The notes beneath the pieces were generated by a model. That model saw only the letters and a list, made by a program, of their open reading frames with translations, did not search any database and had not been told where the DNA came from. Source: Mucilaginibacter phyllosphaerae (GTDB taxonomy: Bacteria > Bacteroidota > Bacteroidia > Sphingobacteriales > Sphingobacteriaceae). From it: a stretch of DNA of 64,000 nucleotides. The stretch is taken from assembly GCF_004378255.1 (NCBI RefSeq), contig NZ_SNQG01000002.1, forward strand, positions 558,001 through 622,000, written 5' to 3'. How positions within the stretch are numbered: position 1 is the stretch's first letter; every line of letters begins with the position of its first letter. Below, one piece after another: positions 51,187-59,219 of this stretch. The position numbers were made by a program, and so were the translations under genes.

Positions 51187-53273
51187 GTATCAGAACCAAC
51201 ATACTGTTAAGGGTTTACCTTGCGTTTGGGTTGATCCTGCTTTTTGCGGCAGCGGTGGTATTCCAGCTTTGCCGTGTGCAATTTGTACAGGGTAAAAAAT
51301 GGCAAAACATGTCAAAGGTGCAATCTACGCGCTATAAAAACATTGAGGCCGCCAGGGGCAATATCTTCTCTGTTGATGGCAGCCTGCTGGCTACATCTGT
51401 ACCCGAGTATGAATTGCGTATGGATATGCTTGCCGGTGGTATCGAGAACGACAAGGTGTTTAATGAGAAGATAGATTCGCTGGCCATGAAAATGTCGGCT
51501 TATTTTGGCGATAAATCTGCCCGTGAATATACCAGGATCTTCCGCGATGCACGTAAAGACAGCTCGCGTTACCAGTTAGTGAGGCGCAAGGTTACCTACC
51601 ACGAGTTAAAAGATATTCGCAAGTTCCCTATTTTTAATATGGGTAAATACAAAGGCGGTTTAATTGTGGTTCAGCAAAATAAGCGCATTTTACCTTTCCG
51701 TTCGTTAGCAGCGCGTACCATTGGTTATAAAAATGATAACGTAAAAAATGCGGTAGGGCTTGAGGGTGCTTATGCCAGCTACATTAATGGTGAAAGCGGT
51801 AAGCGTTTAGAGCGCCGTATGGCAGGCGGTGTTTGGATGCCTATTAACGATGATGACGAGATAGCACCTAAAGAAGGTGCCGATATCATGTCGACCATTG
51901 ATGTGAACTTTCAGGATGTGGCACAAACCGCGCTGGAAAAACAACTGATTTACACCAAGGCAGATCACGGTGCTGTTATTTTAATGGAAGTTGCCACCGG
52001 CGAGGTAAGGGCGGTGGCCAACTATACCCGCATGCCTGACGGCTCATTTAAAGAAAAATTCAATTACGCGATAGCCGGTAATCAGGATCCGGGGTCAACG
52101 TTTAAGCTGGCCTCATATATGGCCCTACTGGAAGATCATAAGGTAGATACCGGCACCATGGTAAATACCGGCGAATACCCTATACCGGGACATACCATCA
52201 AAGATTCGCACGGAAGCATCGGGCGGGTATCGGTAAAAAAAGCATTTGAAAAATCATCAAATGCTGCGGTAGCTTATCTTATCAATACCAGCTATAAAGA
52301 TAACCAGTCGAAATTTACCGATCATTTATACGATTGGCACCTGAACGAGAAAATGGGCTTACAGATTCCCGGTGAAGCACAACCCGTGGTAAAAAACCCG
52401 AACAACAAAAGCTGGAATAAAAACATGACCCTGCCGCAAATGGCCTATGGTTACGAAATGCAGCTTACGCCTTTAAAAATGCTGAGTTTTTACAACGCGG
52501 TAGCTAATGGCGGTAAAATGGTAACGCCTGTTTTTGTTAGAGAGATCAGGCGATTGGGCAACACGGTAGAACGTTTCCACACCCGCACGCTTAACGAAAA
52601 AATATGCTCGGATGTTACCCTGAAAAAAATGCAGGAAATGCTGGAAGGCGTAGTGAACGAGGGTAGCGGTAAAGAATACGTTTATAGTCCGCTATTTAAA
52701 ATAGCAGGTAAAACAGGTACCGCCCAGGTGGCAGATGCTAATAAAGGTTACAAGGCTAAAAAACAATACCAGGCATCATTTTGCGGGTATTTCCCGGCAG
52801 ATAAGCCAAAGTATTCGTTAATCGTAGTTATCAATGATCCTAAGAACGGATATTACGCCGCTTCGGTGGCGGGCCCGGTTTTCAGGGAGATAGCAGATAA
52901 GGTTTACGCCAGCGATATGGAAGTAAACCAAACGCCTGCGCACTTAATAGGTAATACCACCCTGCCTAAATTTAAACAGGGCAATTTAAAGGCACTAAAA
53001 AAGGTGTATGAAAAACTGGGGGTAAAACCATTGTATGCATCTGCCACGCCAACAGGTTTGGATACCAGCAACGGTATAGCATCAGAGGATAATAAATATA
53101 AAACAGGCACGGTGCCAAATGTTACCGGTATGGGCTTAAGCGATGCGCTTTATGCACTGGGTAATGCCGGGTATAAGGTAGCTGTAAAGGGAAGTGGCTC
53201 GGTAACCACACAATCGGTAACCGGGGGCAGTATGATACCAAAGGGTTCAAAAATAACGATAGAACTGCAATGA
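51183..53273 (+). CDS. ftsI: Peptidoglycan transpeptidase FtsI/PBP3-like with PASTA domain
   Basis: A 696-residue class B penicillin-binding protein that crosslinks septal peptidoglycan. One membrane anchor at about 8-28, a PBP dimerisation domain to about residue 230, then the transpeptidase domain with the three active-site motifs: Ser305 in STFK, S358-S-N360, and K510-T-G-T513. A C-terminal PASTA domain (about 640-696, GTVPNVTGMGLSDALYALG onward) is typical of Bacteroidota and Firmicutes PBP3/PBP2x but absent from E. coli FtsI. It overlaps its neighbours by 4 bp on both sides. Confidence 0.94.
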   Translation: MSIRTNILLRVYLAFGLILLFAAAVVFQLCRVQFVQGKKWQNMSKVQSTRYKNIEAARGNIFSVDGSLLATSVPEYELRMDMLAGGIENDKVFNEKIDSLAMKMSAYFGDKSAREYTRIFRDARKDSSRYQLVRRKVTYHELKDIRKFPIFNMGKYKGGLIVVQQNKRILPFRSLAARTIGYKNDNVKNAVGLEGAYASYINGESGKRLERRMAGGVWMPINDDDEIAPKEGADIMSTIDVNFQDVAQTALEKQLIYTKADHGAVILMEVATGEVRAVANYTRMPDGSFKEKFNYAIAGNQDPGSTFKLASYMALLEDHKVDTGTMVNTGEYPIPGHTIKDSHGSIGRVSVKKAFEKSSNAAVAYLINTSYKDNQSKFTDHLYDWHLNEKMGLQIPGEAQPVVKNPNNKSWNKNMTLPQMAYGYEMQLTPLKMLSFYNAVANGGKMVTPVFVREIRRLGNTVERFHTRTLNEKICSDVTLKKMQEMLEGVVNEGSGKEYVYSPLFKIAGKTGTAQVADANKGYKAKKQYQASFCGYFPADKPKYSLIVVINDPKNGYYAASVAGPVFREIADKVYASDMEVNQTPAHLIGNTTLPKFKQGNLKALKKVYEKLGVKPLYASATPTGLDTSNGIASEDNKYKTGTVPNVTGMGLSDALYALGNAGYKVAVKGSGSVTTQSVTGGSMIPKGSKITIELQ

Positions 53274-54721
53274 GATATTTAAGCGATATAATAGAAGGAG
53301 TAGCATTTACCGAATTACAGGGAAGTGCCGATGTAGAGATCTCTGCCATTGTGTTCGATTCGCGTAAGGTGGTACCGGGCTGTATGTTTGTAGCGGTAAA
53401 AGGTACCGCTGTAGATGGTCACGATTATATAGACCAGGCTATTAAAGACGGTGCCATAGTGGTTATTTGCGAGGAACTGCCTGCCCACACCGCAACAGAG
53501 GTTGACTTTTTAATGGTTGCCGATTCTGCCAAAGCATTGGCAATTATTGCGGCTAATTTTTACGAAAATCCTTCGTCAAACCTAAAGCTGGTTGGGGTTA
53601 CCGGTACCAATGGTAAAACTACCATTGCCACGCTTTTATATAAGCTGTTTATAGATATGGGCTACAAATGCGGCCTGCTCTCTACCGTAGAGAACCAGGT
53701 TAACGGCCGCATTGTCCCGTCAACCCATACCACGCCAGATCCGGTTGCTTTGAACAAGCTGCTGGCCGATATGGTATATGAAGGCTGCGATTACTGCTTT
53801 ATGGAGGTTAGCTCACACGCTATATCTCAGCACCGGATAGAGGGACTTACATTCTCCGGCGGCATATTCTCTAACCTAACGCATGATCATTTAGATTACC
53901 ATAAAACATTCGACAGCTACCTGAAGGCCAAGAAAACATTTTTTGATAAGCTGCCCAAAAGCGCATTCGCCCTAACCAACGGCGACGATAAGAATGGCAA
54001 TGTAATGCTGCAGAATACAGCGGCCCACAAAAAATCGTACGGCTTAAAAAGCATGGCCGATTATAAGGCGCGCATCATTGAAAACCAGTTTGGCGGCCTG
54101 CTGCTGAATATTGATGGTGAAGAGGTGTGGTTTAAACTGGTAGGTACGTTTAACGCTTATAACCTGCTGGCGGTATATGCTGCCGCGATGTTACTGGAGC
54201 AGGATGGATCTAAAGTGCTGGTTAGCCTGAGCAAGCTTACAGGTGCCGAGGGCAGGTTTGAATACCTGGTTGCCCCAAACAAGGTAATAGGTATTGTAGA
54301 TTATGCCCACACGCCGGATGCGGTGCAGAACGTGTTAAGCACCATTCATGATATCCGCAAGGGGAACGAAAAGGTAATAACCGTTTTGGGTTGCGGCGGC
54401 GACAGGGATAAAACCAAACGCCCCATTATGGCTAAAGTGGCCTGCGAGTGGAGCGACAAGGTGATCCTGACATCAGATAACCCACGGACGGAAGACCCTG
54501 CCCAGATCATTAAAGATATGGAAGCCGGTGTCGACCCTGCATTTAAGCGCCATACGTTGAGTATTGCTGATAGGCGCGAGGCCATTAAAACAGCCTTTAT
54601 GCTGGCACAACCGGGCGATATTATATTGCTTGCCGGTAAAGGCCACGAAAAGTATCAGGAGATAAATGGCGTAAAAAATCATTTTGATGATATGGAAGAA
54701 TTGAAAGAGGTATTTAAATAA
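53270..54721 (+). CDS. murE: UDP-MurNAc-tripeptide synthetase (MurE)
   Basis: A 483-residue Mur ligase that adds the third amino acid to UDP-MurNAc-L-Ala-D-Glu. The P-loop GVTGTNGKTT is at about 109-118, HDHLDYH near 206-212, and the amino-acid-selecting motif DNPR is present near residue 403, which indicates meso-diaminopimelate as the substrate, as in Gram-negative bacteria. GKGHEKYQ near the C-terminus completes the pattern. The stop codon is immediately followed by the first repeat array of the cluster. Confidence 0.95.
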   Translation: MRYLSDIIEGVAFTELQGSADVEISAIVFDSRKVVPGCMFVAVKGTAVDGHDYIDQAIKDGAIVVICEELPAHTATEVDFLMVADSAKALAIIAANFYENPSSNLKLVGVTGTNGKTTIATLLYKLFIDMGYKCGLLSTVENQVNGRIVPSTHTTPDPVALNKLLADMVYEGCDYCFMEVSSHAISQHRIEGLTFSGGIFSNLTHDHLDYHKTFDSYLKAKKTFFDKLPKSAFALTNGDDKNGNVMLQNTAAHKKSYGLKSMADYKARIIENQFGGLLLNIDGEEVWFKLVGTFNAYNLLAVYAAAMLLEQDGSKVLVSLSKLTGAEGRFEYLVAPNKVIGIVDYAHTPDAVQNVLSTIHDIRKGNEKVITVLGCGGDRDKTKRPIMAKVACEWSDKVILTSDNPRTEDPAQIIKDMEAGVDPAFKRHTLSIADRREAIKTAFMLAQPGDIILLAGKGHEKYQEINGVKNHFDDMEELKEVFK

Positions 54722-54815
54722 ATGTGCAGATTTCAGATGTGCAGATGAACACATTACTAACAATTAAATAATTAAACAATAACTGCATATCTGCACATCA
54801 GCATATCTGCATATC
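54722..54815. repeat. Inverted arrays of 8-bp units without a gene (murE-mraY junction)
   Basis: The left arm has ATGTGCAG (54722-54729), a damaged 7-bp unit, and ATGTGCAG (54737-54744). The right arm has four units, CTGCATAT, CTGCACAT, CAGCATAT and CTGCATAT (54783-54814), which are the reverse complement of ATRTGCWG units. The 38 bp between them (54745-54782) are AT-rich with no gene. The element starts at the base after the murE stop. It has the same unit, period and arrangement as the arrays at 57523-57954. The intergenic gap is 106 bp. Confidence 0.8.
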
Positions 54816-54827
54816 AAAGCGAAGCGA

Positions 54828-56069
54828 ATGTTATATTACCTGTTTAGCTATCTGAGTAAAAATTACAGTATCCCCGGGATAGGTGTATTTCAGTACATCA
54901 CGTTCCGGATGGCTATGGCGGTGATTGTATCGTTGTTGGTAACCACGGTTTATGGCCGCCGGTTAATTGATTATCTGCGTTTTAAACAGGTTGGCGAAAC
55001 CGTGCGTAACCTGGGCTTAGAAGGGCAGATGCAAAAATCAGGCACGCCAACAATGGGTGGTATCATCATCATCCTGGGTATCCTGATCCCAACGCTGTTG
55101 TTTGCCAAGCTGGATAATATCTACATCATTATGATGCTGGTTACAACCATCTGGCTGGGCTTAATTGGTTTCCTGGACGATTACATTAAGGTATTTAAAA
55201 AGAACAAGGAAGGGCTTGCAGGTAAATTCAAAATTACGGGGCAGGTTGGTTTGGCGCTCATCATCGGGTGGACCATGTATTTCCATACCAATATCACCAT
55301 AAGGCAGGAAGTGAAGCTGCCCGTTAAGTACGATGTACCGGTTGATTTTCATATGCGCGGCGATAAACAGGTTTTAACGCAGGATGTAAAATCTACCAAA
55401 ACCACCATGCCGTTCTACAAAAATAACGAGTTTGATTACGCCAAGGTGCTGAAGTTTTTGGGTAAGGGTTACGAGCATTATGCCCTGCTGGTGTTTATGC
55501 TTTTTGTGATCGTGATTATTACGGCAGTATCAAATGGTGCTAATATTACCGATGGTATAGACGGGCTGGCAACCGGCACATCGGCTATTATCGGGTTAAC
55601 GCTGGCCATATTAGCTTATGTATCCGGTAACACCATGATAGCCGATTACCTGAACATTATGTACATCCCCAACTCGGGCGAGCTGGTGATTTTTGCCGGT
55701 GCATTTGTTGGGGCATGTGTGGGGTTCTTATGGTACAATTCCTACCCCGCCCAGGTATTTATGGGCGATACGGGCAGTTTGGCTATCGGCGGTATCATCG
55801 CGGTATTTGCCATCATCATCCGTAAGGAATTATTGGTGCCGGTATTATGCGGTGTTTTCCTGGTAGAGAATGTATCGGTAATGATGCAGGTAGGCTGGTT
55901 TAAATATACCAAAAAACGTTTTGGCGAAGGCCGCAGGATCTTCCTGATGGCGCCGCTGCATCACCACTATCAAAAGAAAGGTTTCCATGAATCCAAGATC
56001 GTAACCCGGTTCTGGATCATCTGCATCTTCCTGGCGATCATCACGGTGATAACGTTGAAACTGAGATAA
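54828..56069 (+). CDS. mraY: Phospho-N-acetylmuramoyl-pentapeptide transferase (MraY)
   Basis: A 413-residue polytopic enzyme that makes lipid I from UDP-MurNAc-pentapeptide and undecaprenyl phosphate. Family motifs are [13 protein letters not shown] at about 114-126, [12 protein letters not shown] at about 239-250, [10 protein letters not shown] at about 312-321 and [11 protein letters not shown] at about 374-384. It is about 50 residues longer than E. coli MraY because of an insert at about 170-215 (from [14 protein letters not shown] on), a feature common in Bacteroidota. It lies between two repeat elements. Confidence 0.95.
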   Translation: MLYYLFSYLSKNYSIPGIGVFQYITFRMAMAVIVSLLVTTVYGRRLIDYLRFKQVGETVRNLGLEGQMQKSGTPTMGGIIIILGILIPTLLFAKLDNIYIIMMLVTTIWLGLIGFLDDYIKVFKKNKEGLAGKFKITGQVGLALIIGWTMYFHTNITIRQEVKLPVKYDVPVDFHMRGDKQVLTQDVKSTKTTMPFYKNNEFDYAKVLKFLGKGYEHYALLVFMLFVIVIITAVSNGANITDGIDGLATGTSAIIGLTLAILAYVSGNTMIADYLNIMYIPNSGELVIFAGAFVGACVGFLWYNSYPAQVFMGDTGSLAIGGIIAVFAIIIRKELLVPVLCGVFLVENVSVMMQVGWFKYTKKRFGEGRRIFLMAPLHHHYQKKGFHESKIVTRFWIICIFLAIITVITLKLR

Positions 56070-56072
56070 AAG

Positions 56073-56191
56073 AAGCCCCCCGGCCTCCTGAAGGGGAGTA
56101 GGATAAAAAATAGAGTATAAAAGACAAACAAAGTGAGTATTTCTAACAACATACCCAATCAAAAGCTCCCCCTTCAGGGGGCTGGGGGGCT
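56073..56191. repeat. GC-rich inverted repeat overlapping the 5' end of murD
   Basis: The left arm (56073-56099, beginning AAGCCCCCCGGCC) and the right arm (56165-56191, ending GGGGCTGGGGGGCT) are imperfect reverse complements, with about 65 bp of AT-rich sequence between. The right arm lies inside murD, encoding residues 11-20 of the predicted protein. A second right-arm copy occurs at 59188-59215 before murG. Confidence 0.8.
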
Positions 56192-57518
56192 AATAGCTAT
56201 TCTTGGCGCCGGCGAAAGCGGTGTTGGGGCGGCATACCTTGCCCAACAGCAGGGGTATGATGTTTTTGTATCGGATTTTGGTGCTATAGCAGATCATTAC
56301 AAAAAACAGCTGCAGGATTGGAAGATCCGTTTTGAAGAGAACGGCCACACCGAAGCAGAAATATTGAACGCCGTAGAGGTGGTGAAAAGCCCCGGCATCC
56401 CGGATGGTGCACCCATGGTAAAGAAACTGGTTGAGCAGGGTACCCCTGTAATATCCGAGATTGAGTTTGCCGGCCGTTACACCGATGCTAAAATGATCTG
56501 TATAACAGGCTCTAACGGTAAAACAACTACTGCCAGCCTTACCTATCATATCCTGAAGAACGGCGGCTTAAATGTGGGCCTTGCAGGGAATATCGGCAAA
56601 AGCTTTGCCTACCAGGTAGCTACCGAAAAGTTTGACCACTATGTGCTGGAGATAAGCAGCTTTATGCTGGATAGCATGTATAAGTTTAGGGCGGATATAG
56701 CGGTGCTGTTAAACATCACGCCAGATCACCTGGACCGTTACGAATACAAACTGGAGAATTACGCGGCATCCAAATTCAGGATCACGCAGAACCAAACCGG
56801 CGCCGATCATTTTATTTATTGCGCAGATGATGCGGAAACAATAAAGGTGATGGAAGGCAAAACAATAGCAGCCCGGCAACTGCCATTTAGTATAGAAAAA
56901 ACTATTGAAACGGGAGCATATCTCGATAAGGATAACCTAATTATAAACGTACACCAACAACATTTTCAAATGTCAATAAACGAACTGGCCCTGCAGGGGA
57001 AGCACAATATCTACAACTCTATGGCATCTGGTATAGTTGCCAAGGTGTTGGAGCTGCGCAACGAAACGATGAGAGAGAGCATGGGTAGCTTCCGCAATAT
57101 TGAGCACAGGCTTGAATCGGTTGGTAAAATCTCCGGCATTAGTTTCATCAATGATTCTAAAGCAACCAACGTCAATTCTACCTGGTACGCGCTGGAAAGC
57201 ATGACCAGCGACGTGGTTTTGATATTAGGAGGGGTAGATAAAGGGAATGATTACAGTATGCTTAAGCAACTGGTTAAGCAAAAGGTAAAAGCCATAGTAT
57301 GCTTAGGCAAGGATAACAAGCGCATCCACGATGCTTTTGAAGACGATGTAGAGGTGATTGTAAACACCATGTCGGCAGCAGAAGCAGCACAGGTAGCTTA
57401 TCACCTGGCAGAGAAAGGCGATACGGTATTATTATCACCCGCCTGCGCAAGTTTTGATCTGTTTAAGAACTATGAGGATAGGGGCAAGCAGTTTAAAGAT
57501 GCGGTGAAAGAACTATAG
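56133..57518 (+). CDS. murD: UDP-N-acetylmuramoylalanine--D-glutamate ligase (MurD)
   Basis: A 461-residue Mur ligase that adds D-glutamate to UDP-MurNAc-L-Ala. IAILGAGESGVGAA at about 21-34 is the N-terminal UDP-binding motif, GSNGKTTT at about 125-132 the P-loop, and NITPDHLDRYE near 192-202 the Mg2+ region. The start is unusual. No ATG, GTG or TTG exists between the GTG at 56133 and the core motif, so the first 20 residues, including KLPLQGAGGL encoded by a repeat arm, are predicted to be translated. Typical relatives begin only a few residues before the core motif. Function is otherwise secure. Confidence 0.93.
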   Translation: MSISNNIPNQKLPLQGAGGLIAILGAGESGVGAAYLAQQQGYDVFVSDFGAIADHYKKQLQDWKIRFEENGHTEAEILNAVEVVKSPGIPDGAPMVKKLVEQGTPVISEIEFAGRYTDAKMICITGSNGKTTTASLTYHILKNGGLNVGLAGNIGKSFAYQVATEKFDHYVLEISSFMLDSMYKFRADIAVLLNITPDHLDRYEYKLENYAASKFRITQNQTGADHFIYCADDAETIKVMEGKTIAARQLPFSIEKTIETGAYLDKDNLIINVHQQHFQMSINELALQGKHNIYNSMASGIVAKVLELRNETMRESMGSFRNIEHRLESVGKISGISFINDSKATNVNSTWYALESMTSDVVLILGGVDKGNDYSMLKQLVKQKVKAIVCLGKDNKRIHDAFEDDVEVIVNTMSAAEAAQVAYHLAEKGDTVLLSPACASFDLFKNYEDRGKQFKDAVKEL

Positions 57519-57522
57519 TTAG

Positions 57523-57554
57523 ATGTGCAAATGTGCGGATATGCAAATGTGCGG
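57523..57554 (+). repeat. Left array of four 8-bp units before the four-helix-bundle gene
   Basis: Four contiguous units of exactly 8 bp: ATGTGCAA, ATGTGCGG, ATATGCAA and ATGTGCGG. The array begins 4 bp after the murD stop and ends 18 bp before the small gene's ATG. The mirrored array lies at 57923-57954. Confidence 0.85.
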
Positions 57555-57572
57555 ATTATATTGATGGAATAA

Positions 57573-57914
57573 ATGAATGAAAAACCAAATTTAATAGTTG
57601 ACTTAACCTTTAACTTTTCTTTGAAAATAATAGCATTTACCGAAGTGCTGGAATCACAAAAAAGATATAATCTGGCTAATCAGTCGTTTAGAAGTGGTAC
57701 ATCAATAGGGGCAAATGTTAGAGAAGCACAAGGCGCAGAAAGTAAAGTTGACTTTCGGCATAAATGTAAGATAGCGTATAAAGAAACACAAGAAACAGAG
57801 TATTGGTTAACACTATGCAAGCATGCAGAGAATTACCCGTTTGAAGAAGAACTTTATGATTATATAAAATCGATAATAAAAGTATTAGGAAAAATAATTT
57901 CATCAACACATTAA
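57573..57914 (+). CDS. Four-helix-bundle protein (23S rRNA-intervening-sequence / S23 family)
   Basis: A 113-residue helical protein with the family's conserved blocks: NLANQSFRSGTSIGANVREAQGAES at about 33-57, DFRHKCKIAYKETQETEYWL at about 60-79, and a final helix. Structural relatives form pentameric four-helix bundles; related folds include the accessory protein Avd of diversity-generating retroelements. No molecular function is proven for this family. Here it sits in the middle of the dcw cluster between murD and ftsW, and is bounded on both sides by inverted arrays of an 8-bp unit, which suggests the gene and arrays arrived together. It has no part in cell-wall synthesis as far as known. 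Confidence 0.88.
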   Translation: MNEKPNLIVDLTFNFSLKIIAFTEVLESQKRYNLANQSFRSGTSIGANVREAQGAESKVDFRHKCKIAYKETQETEYWLTLCKHAENYPFEEELYDYIKSIIKVLGKIISSTH

Positions 57915-57922
57915 AAAAATAT

Positions 57923-57954
57923 CTGCACATCTGCACATTCGCATATTTGCACAT
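57923..57954 (-). repeat. Right array of four 8-bp units after the four-helix-bundle gene
   Basis: On the plus strand the units are CTGCACAT, CTGCACAT, TCGCATAT and TTGCACAT. Read on the minus strand they are ATGTGCAA, ATATGCGA, ATGTGCAG and ATGTGCAG, the same register and length as the left array. The array begins 8 bp after the small gene's stop and ends 11 bp before the ftsW start. Confidence 0.85.
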
Positions 57955-57965
57955 ACATTAATCAC

Positions 57966-59114
57966 ATGAATCAAATACTCAGTAACGTAAAAGGGGACCG
58001 CTGGATCTGGCTGATCGTCATCCTGCTGTCGGTATTGTCATTGCTGGCTGTGTATAGTTCAACCGGTACGTTGGCTTACAAGCAAGGTAAGGCTACAGAA
58101 TTTATACTGGTTAAGCATATGGCTATGCTGTTTGGCGGTATTGCGCTGATGTATATCTCGCACCGGATAGATTACCGTTATTATGCAGGTATCTCTAAAA
58201 TCCTGATGGTAATTACCATTCCGTTATTGCTGTACACCTTACTGTTTGGTAACCACGTAAATGATGCCAGCCGCTGGATAGCTATACCCGGTACAGGGTT
58301 AACCTTTCAAACGTCGGATTTAGCTAAACTGGCACTCATCACCTATCTGGCACGTACCCTATCGCGCAAGCAGGAAAACATTAAGGATGTTAAAAATTCC
58401 TTTATCCCTATCATGGGCTCGGTTTGTGTGGTATTTATATTGATTGCACTGGCTAACCTTTCTACCGCACTGATGCTGTTTGGAGTAAGCATCTTATTGT
58501 TGATCATAGGCCGGATCAGTATCAAGCAGATCTCGGTAGTGTGTTTGGCAGGGGCGGTGTTGCTGGCAGGGGTGATCTTTTTAGGTCCGCGCCGTGCTAC
58601 TTACGTATCGCGTATCCATGCGTTTATGCACCCCGAACTGGCAAACGCCGATAAGTCGTTCCAGTCCGACCACTCTAAGATAGCCATTGCTACCGGCGGG
58701 GTGTTTGGTAAAGGCCCCGGCAACAGTACCGAGCGTAATTACCTGCCGCACCCATATTCAGATTTTATTTATGCAACCATCGTAGAAGAGTATGGTTTAA
58801 TAGGCGGGTTTGCACTGGTAGGCATTTACCTGTTTTTATTATATCGCTGTATTAAAATTGTAACCAAAGCGCCAAAGGCGTTTGGTGCCTTACTGGCCTG
58901 CGGTTTAAGTTTTAGCCTAACCATACAGGCGTTTGCCAATATGGCGGTTGCCGTAGGCCTTGGCCCGGTAACAGGGGTGCCCCTGCCGCTGGTAAGCATG
59001 GGTGGTACATCTATTTTGTTCACCAGCGTAGCCTTCGGTATTATCCTATCGGTAAGCCGGGATATTGATGAACCCAAAAAAGTTGTGGTGGGAGAGATAA
59101 GCGTAGCACAATAA
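57966..59114 (+). CDS. ftsW: Septal peptidoglycan glycosyltransferase FtsW (SEDS family)
   Basis: A 382-residue SEDS protein with about ten membrane helices that polymerises glycan strands at the septum together with FtsI. DASRWIAIPGTGLTFQTSDLAK at about 99-120 is the conserved early loop with its catalytic-region acidic residue, HSDFIYATIVEEYGLIG-like sequence (here PYSDFIYATIVEEYGLIG) at about 262-279, and GVPLPLVSMGGTSI at about 338-351 closes the signature. The start is ATG directly after a repeat array. It belongs to the dcw operon. Confidence 0.94.
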   Translation: MNQILSNVKGDRWIWLIVILLSVLSLLAVYSSTGTLAYKQGKATEFILVKHMAMLFGGIALMYISHRIDYRYYAGISKILMVITIPLLLYTLLFGNHVNDASRWIAIPGTGLTFQTSDLAKLALITYLARTLSRKQENIKDVKNSFIPIMGSVCVVFILIALANLSTALMLFGVSILLLIIGRISIKQISVVCLAGAVLLAGVIFLGPRRATYVSRIHAFMHPELANADKSFQSDHSKIAIATGGVFGKGPGNSTERNYLPHPYSDFIYATIVEEYGLIGGFALVGIYLFLLYRCIKIVTKAPKAFGALLACGLSFSLTIQAFANMAVAVGLGPVTGVPLPLVSMGGTSILFTSVAFGIILSVSRDIDEPKKVVVGEISVAQ

Positions 59115-59219
59115 CCCCTACCCAATAAAAAGGAATAGGATCAGATAAAAGTATGAAGATATCAAGTAACCATAAAGACTTTCAAAAACTCCCCTTTCAG
59201 GGGGCTGGGGGGCTTCGCC
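59115..59219. repeat. Second GC-rich repeat arm directly before murG
   Basis: At 59188-59215 the sequence from ACTCCCC through the terminal GGGGGGCTT repeats the arm found in the start of murD. It ends 4 bp before the murG ATG. The other end (59115-59145, CCCCTACCC, then TAGGATCAGATAAAAGTAT) resembles a decayed left arm of the 56073-56191 element. No gene is seen in the gap. Confidence 0.65.

Noticed and set aside
57573..57914. Avd-like accessory protein of a diversity-generating retroelement
   Set aside because: The fold is related, but there is no reverse transcriptase, template repeat or variable repeat in the window; the flanking arrays are short 8-bp units.
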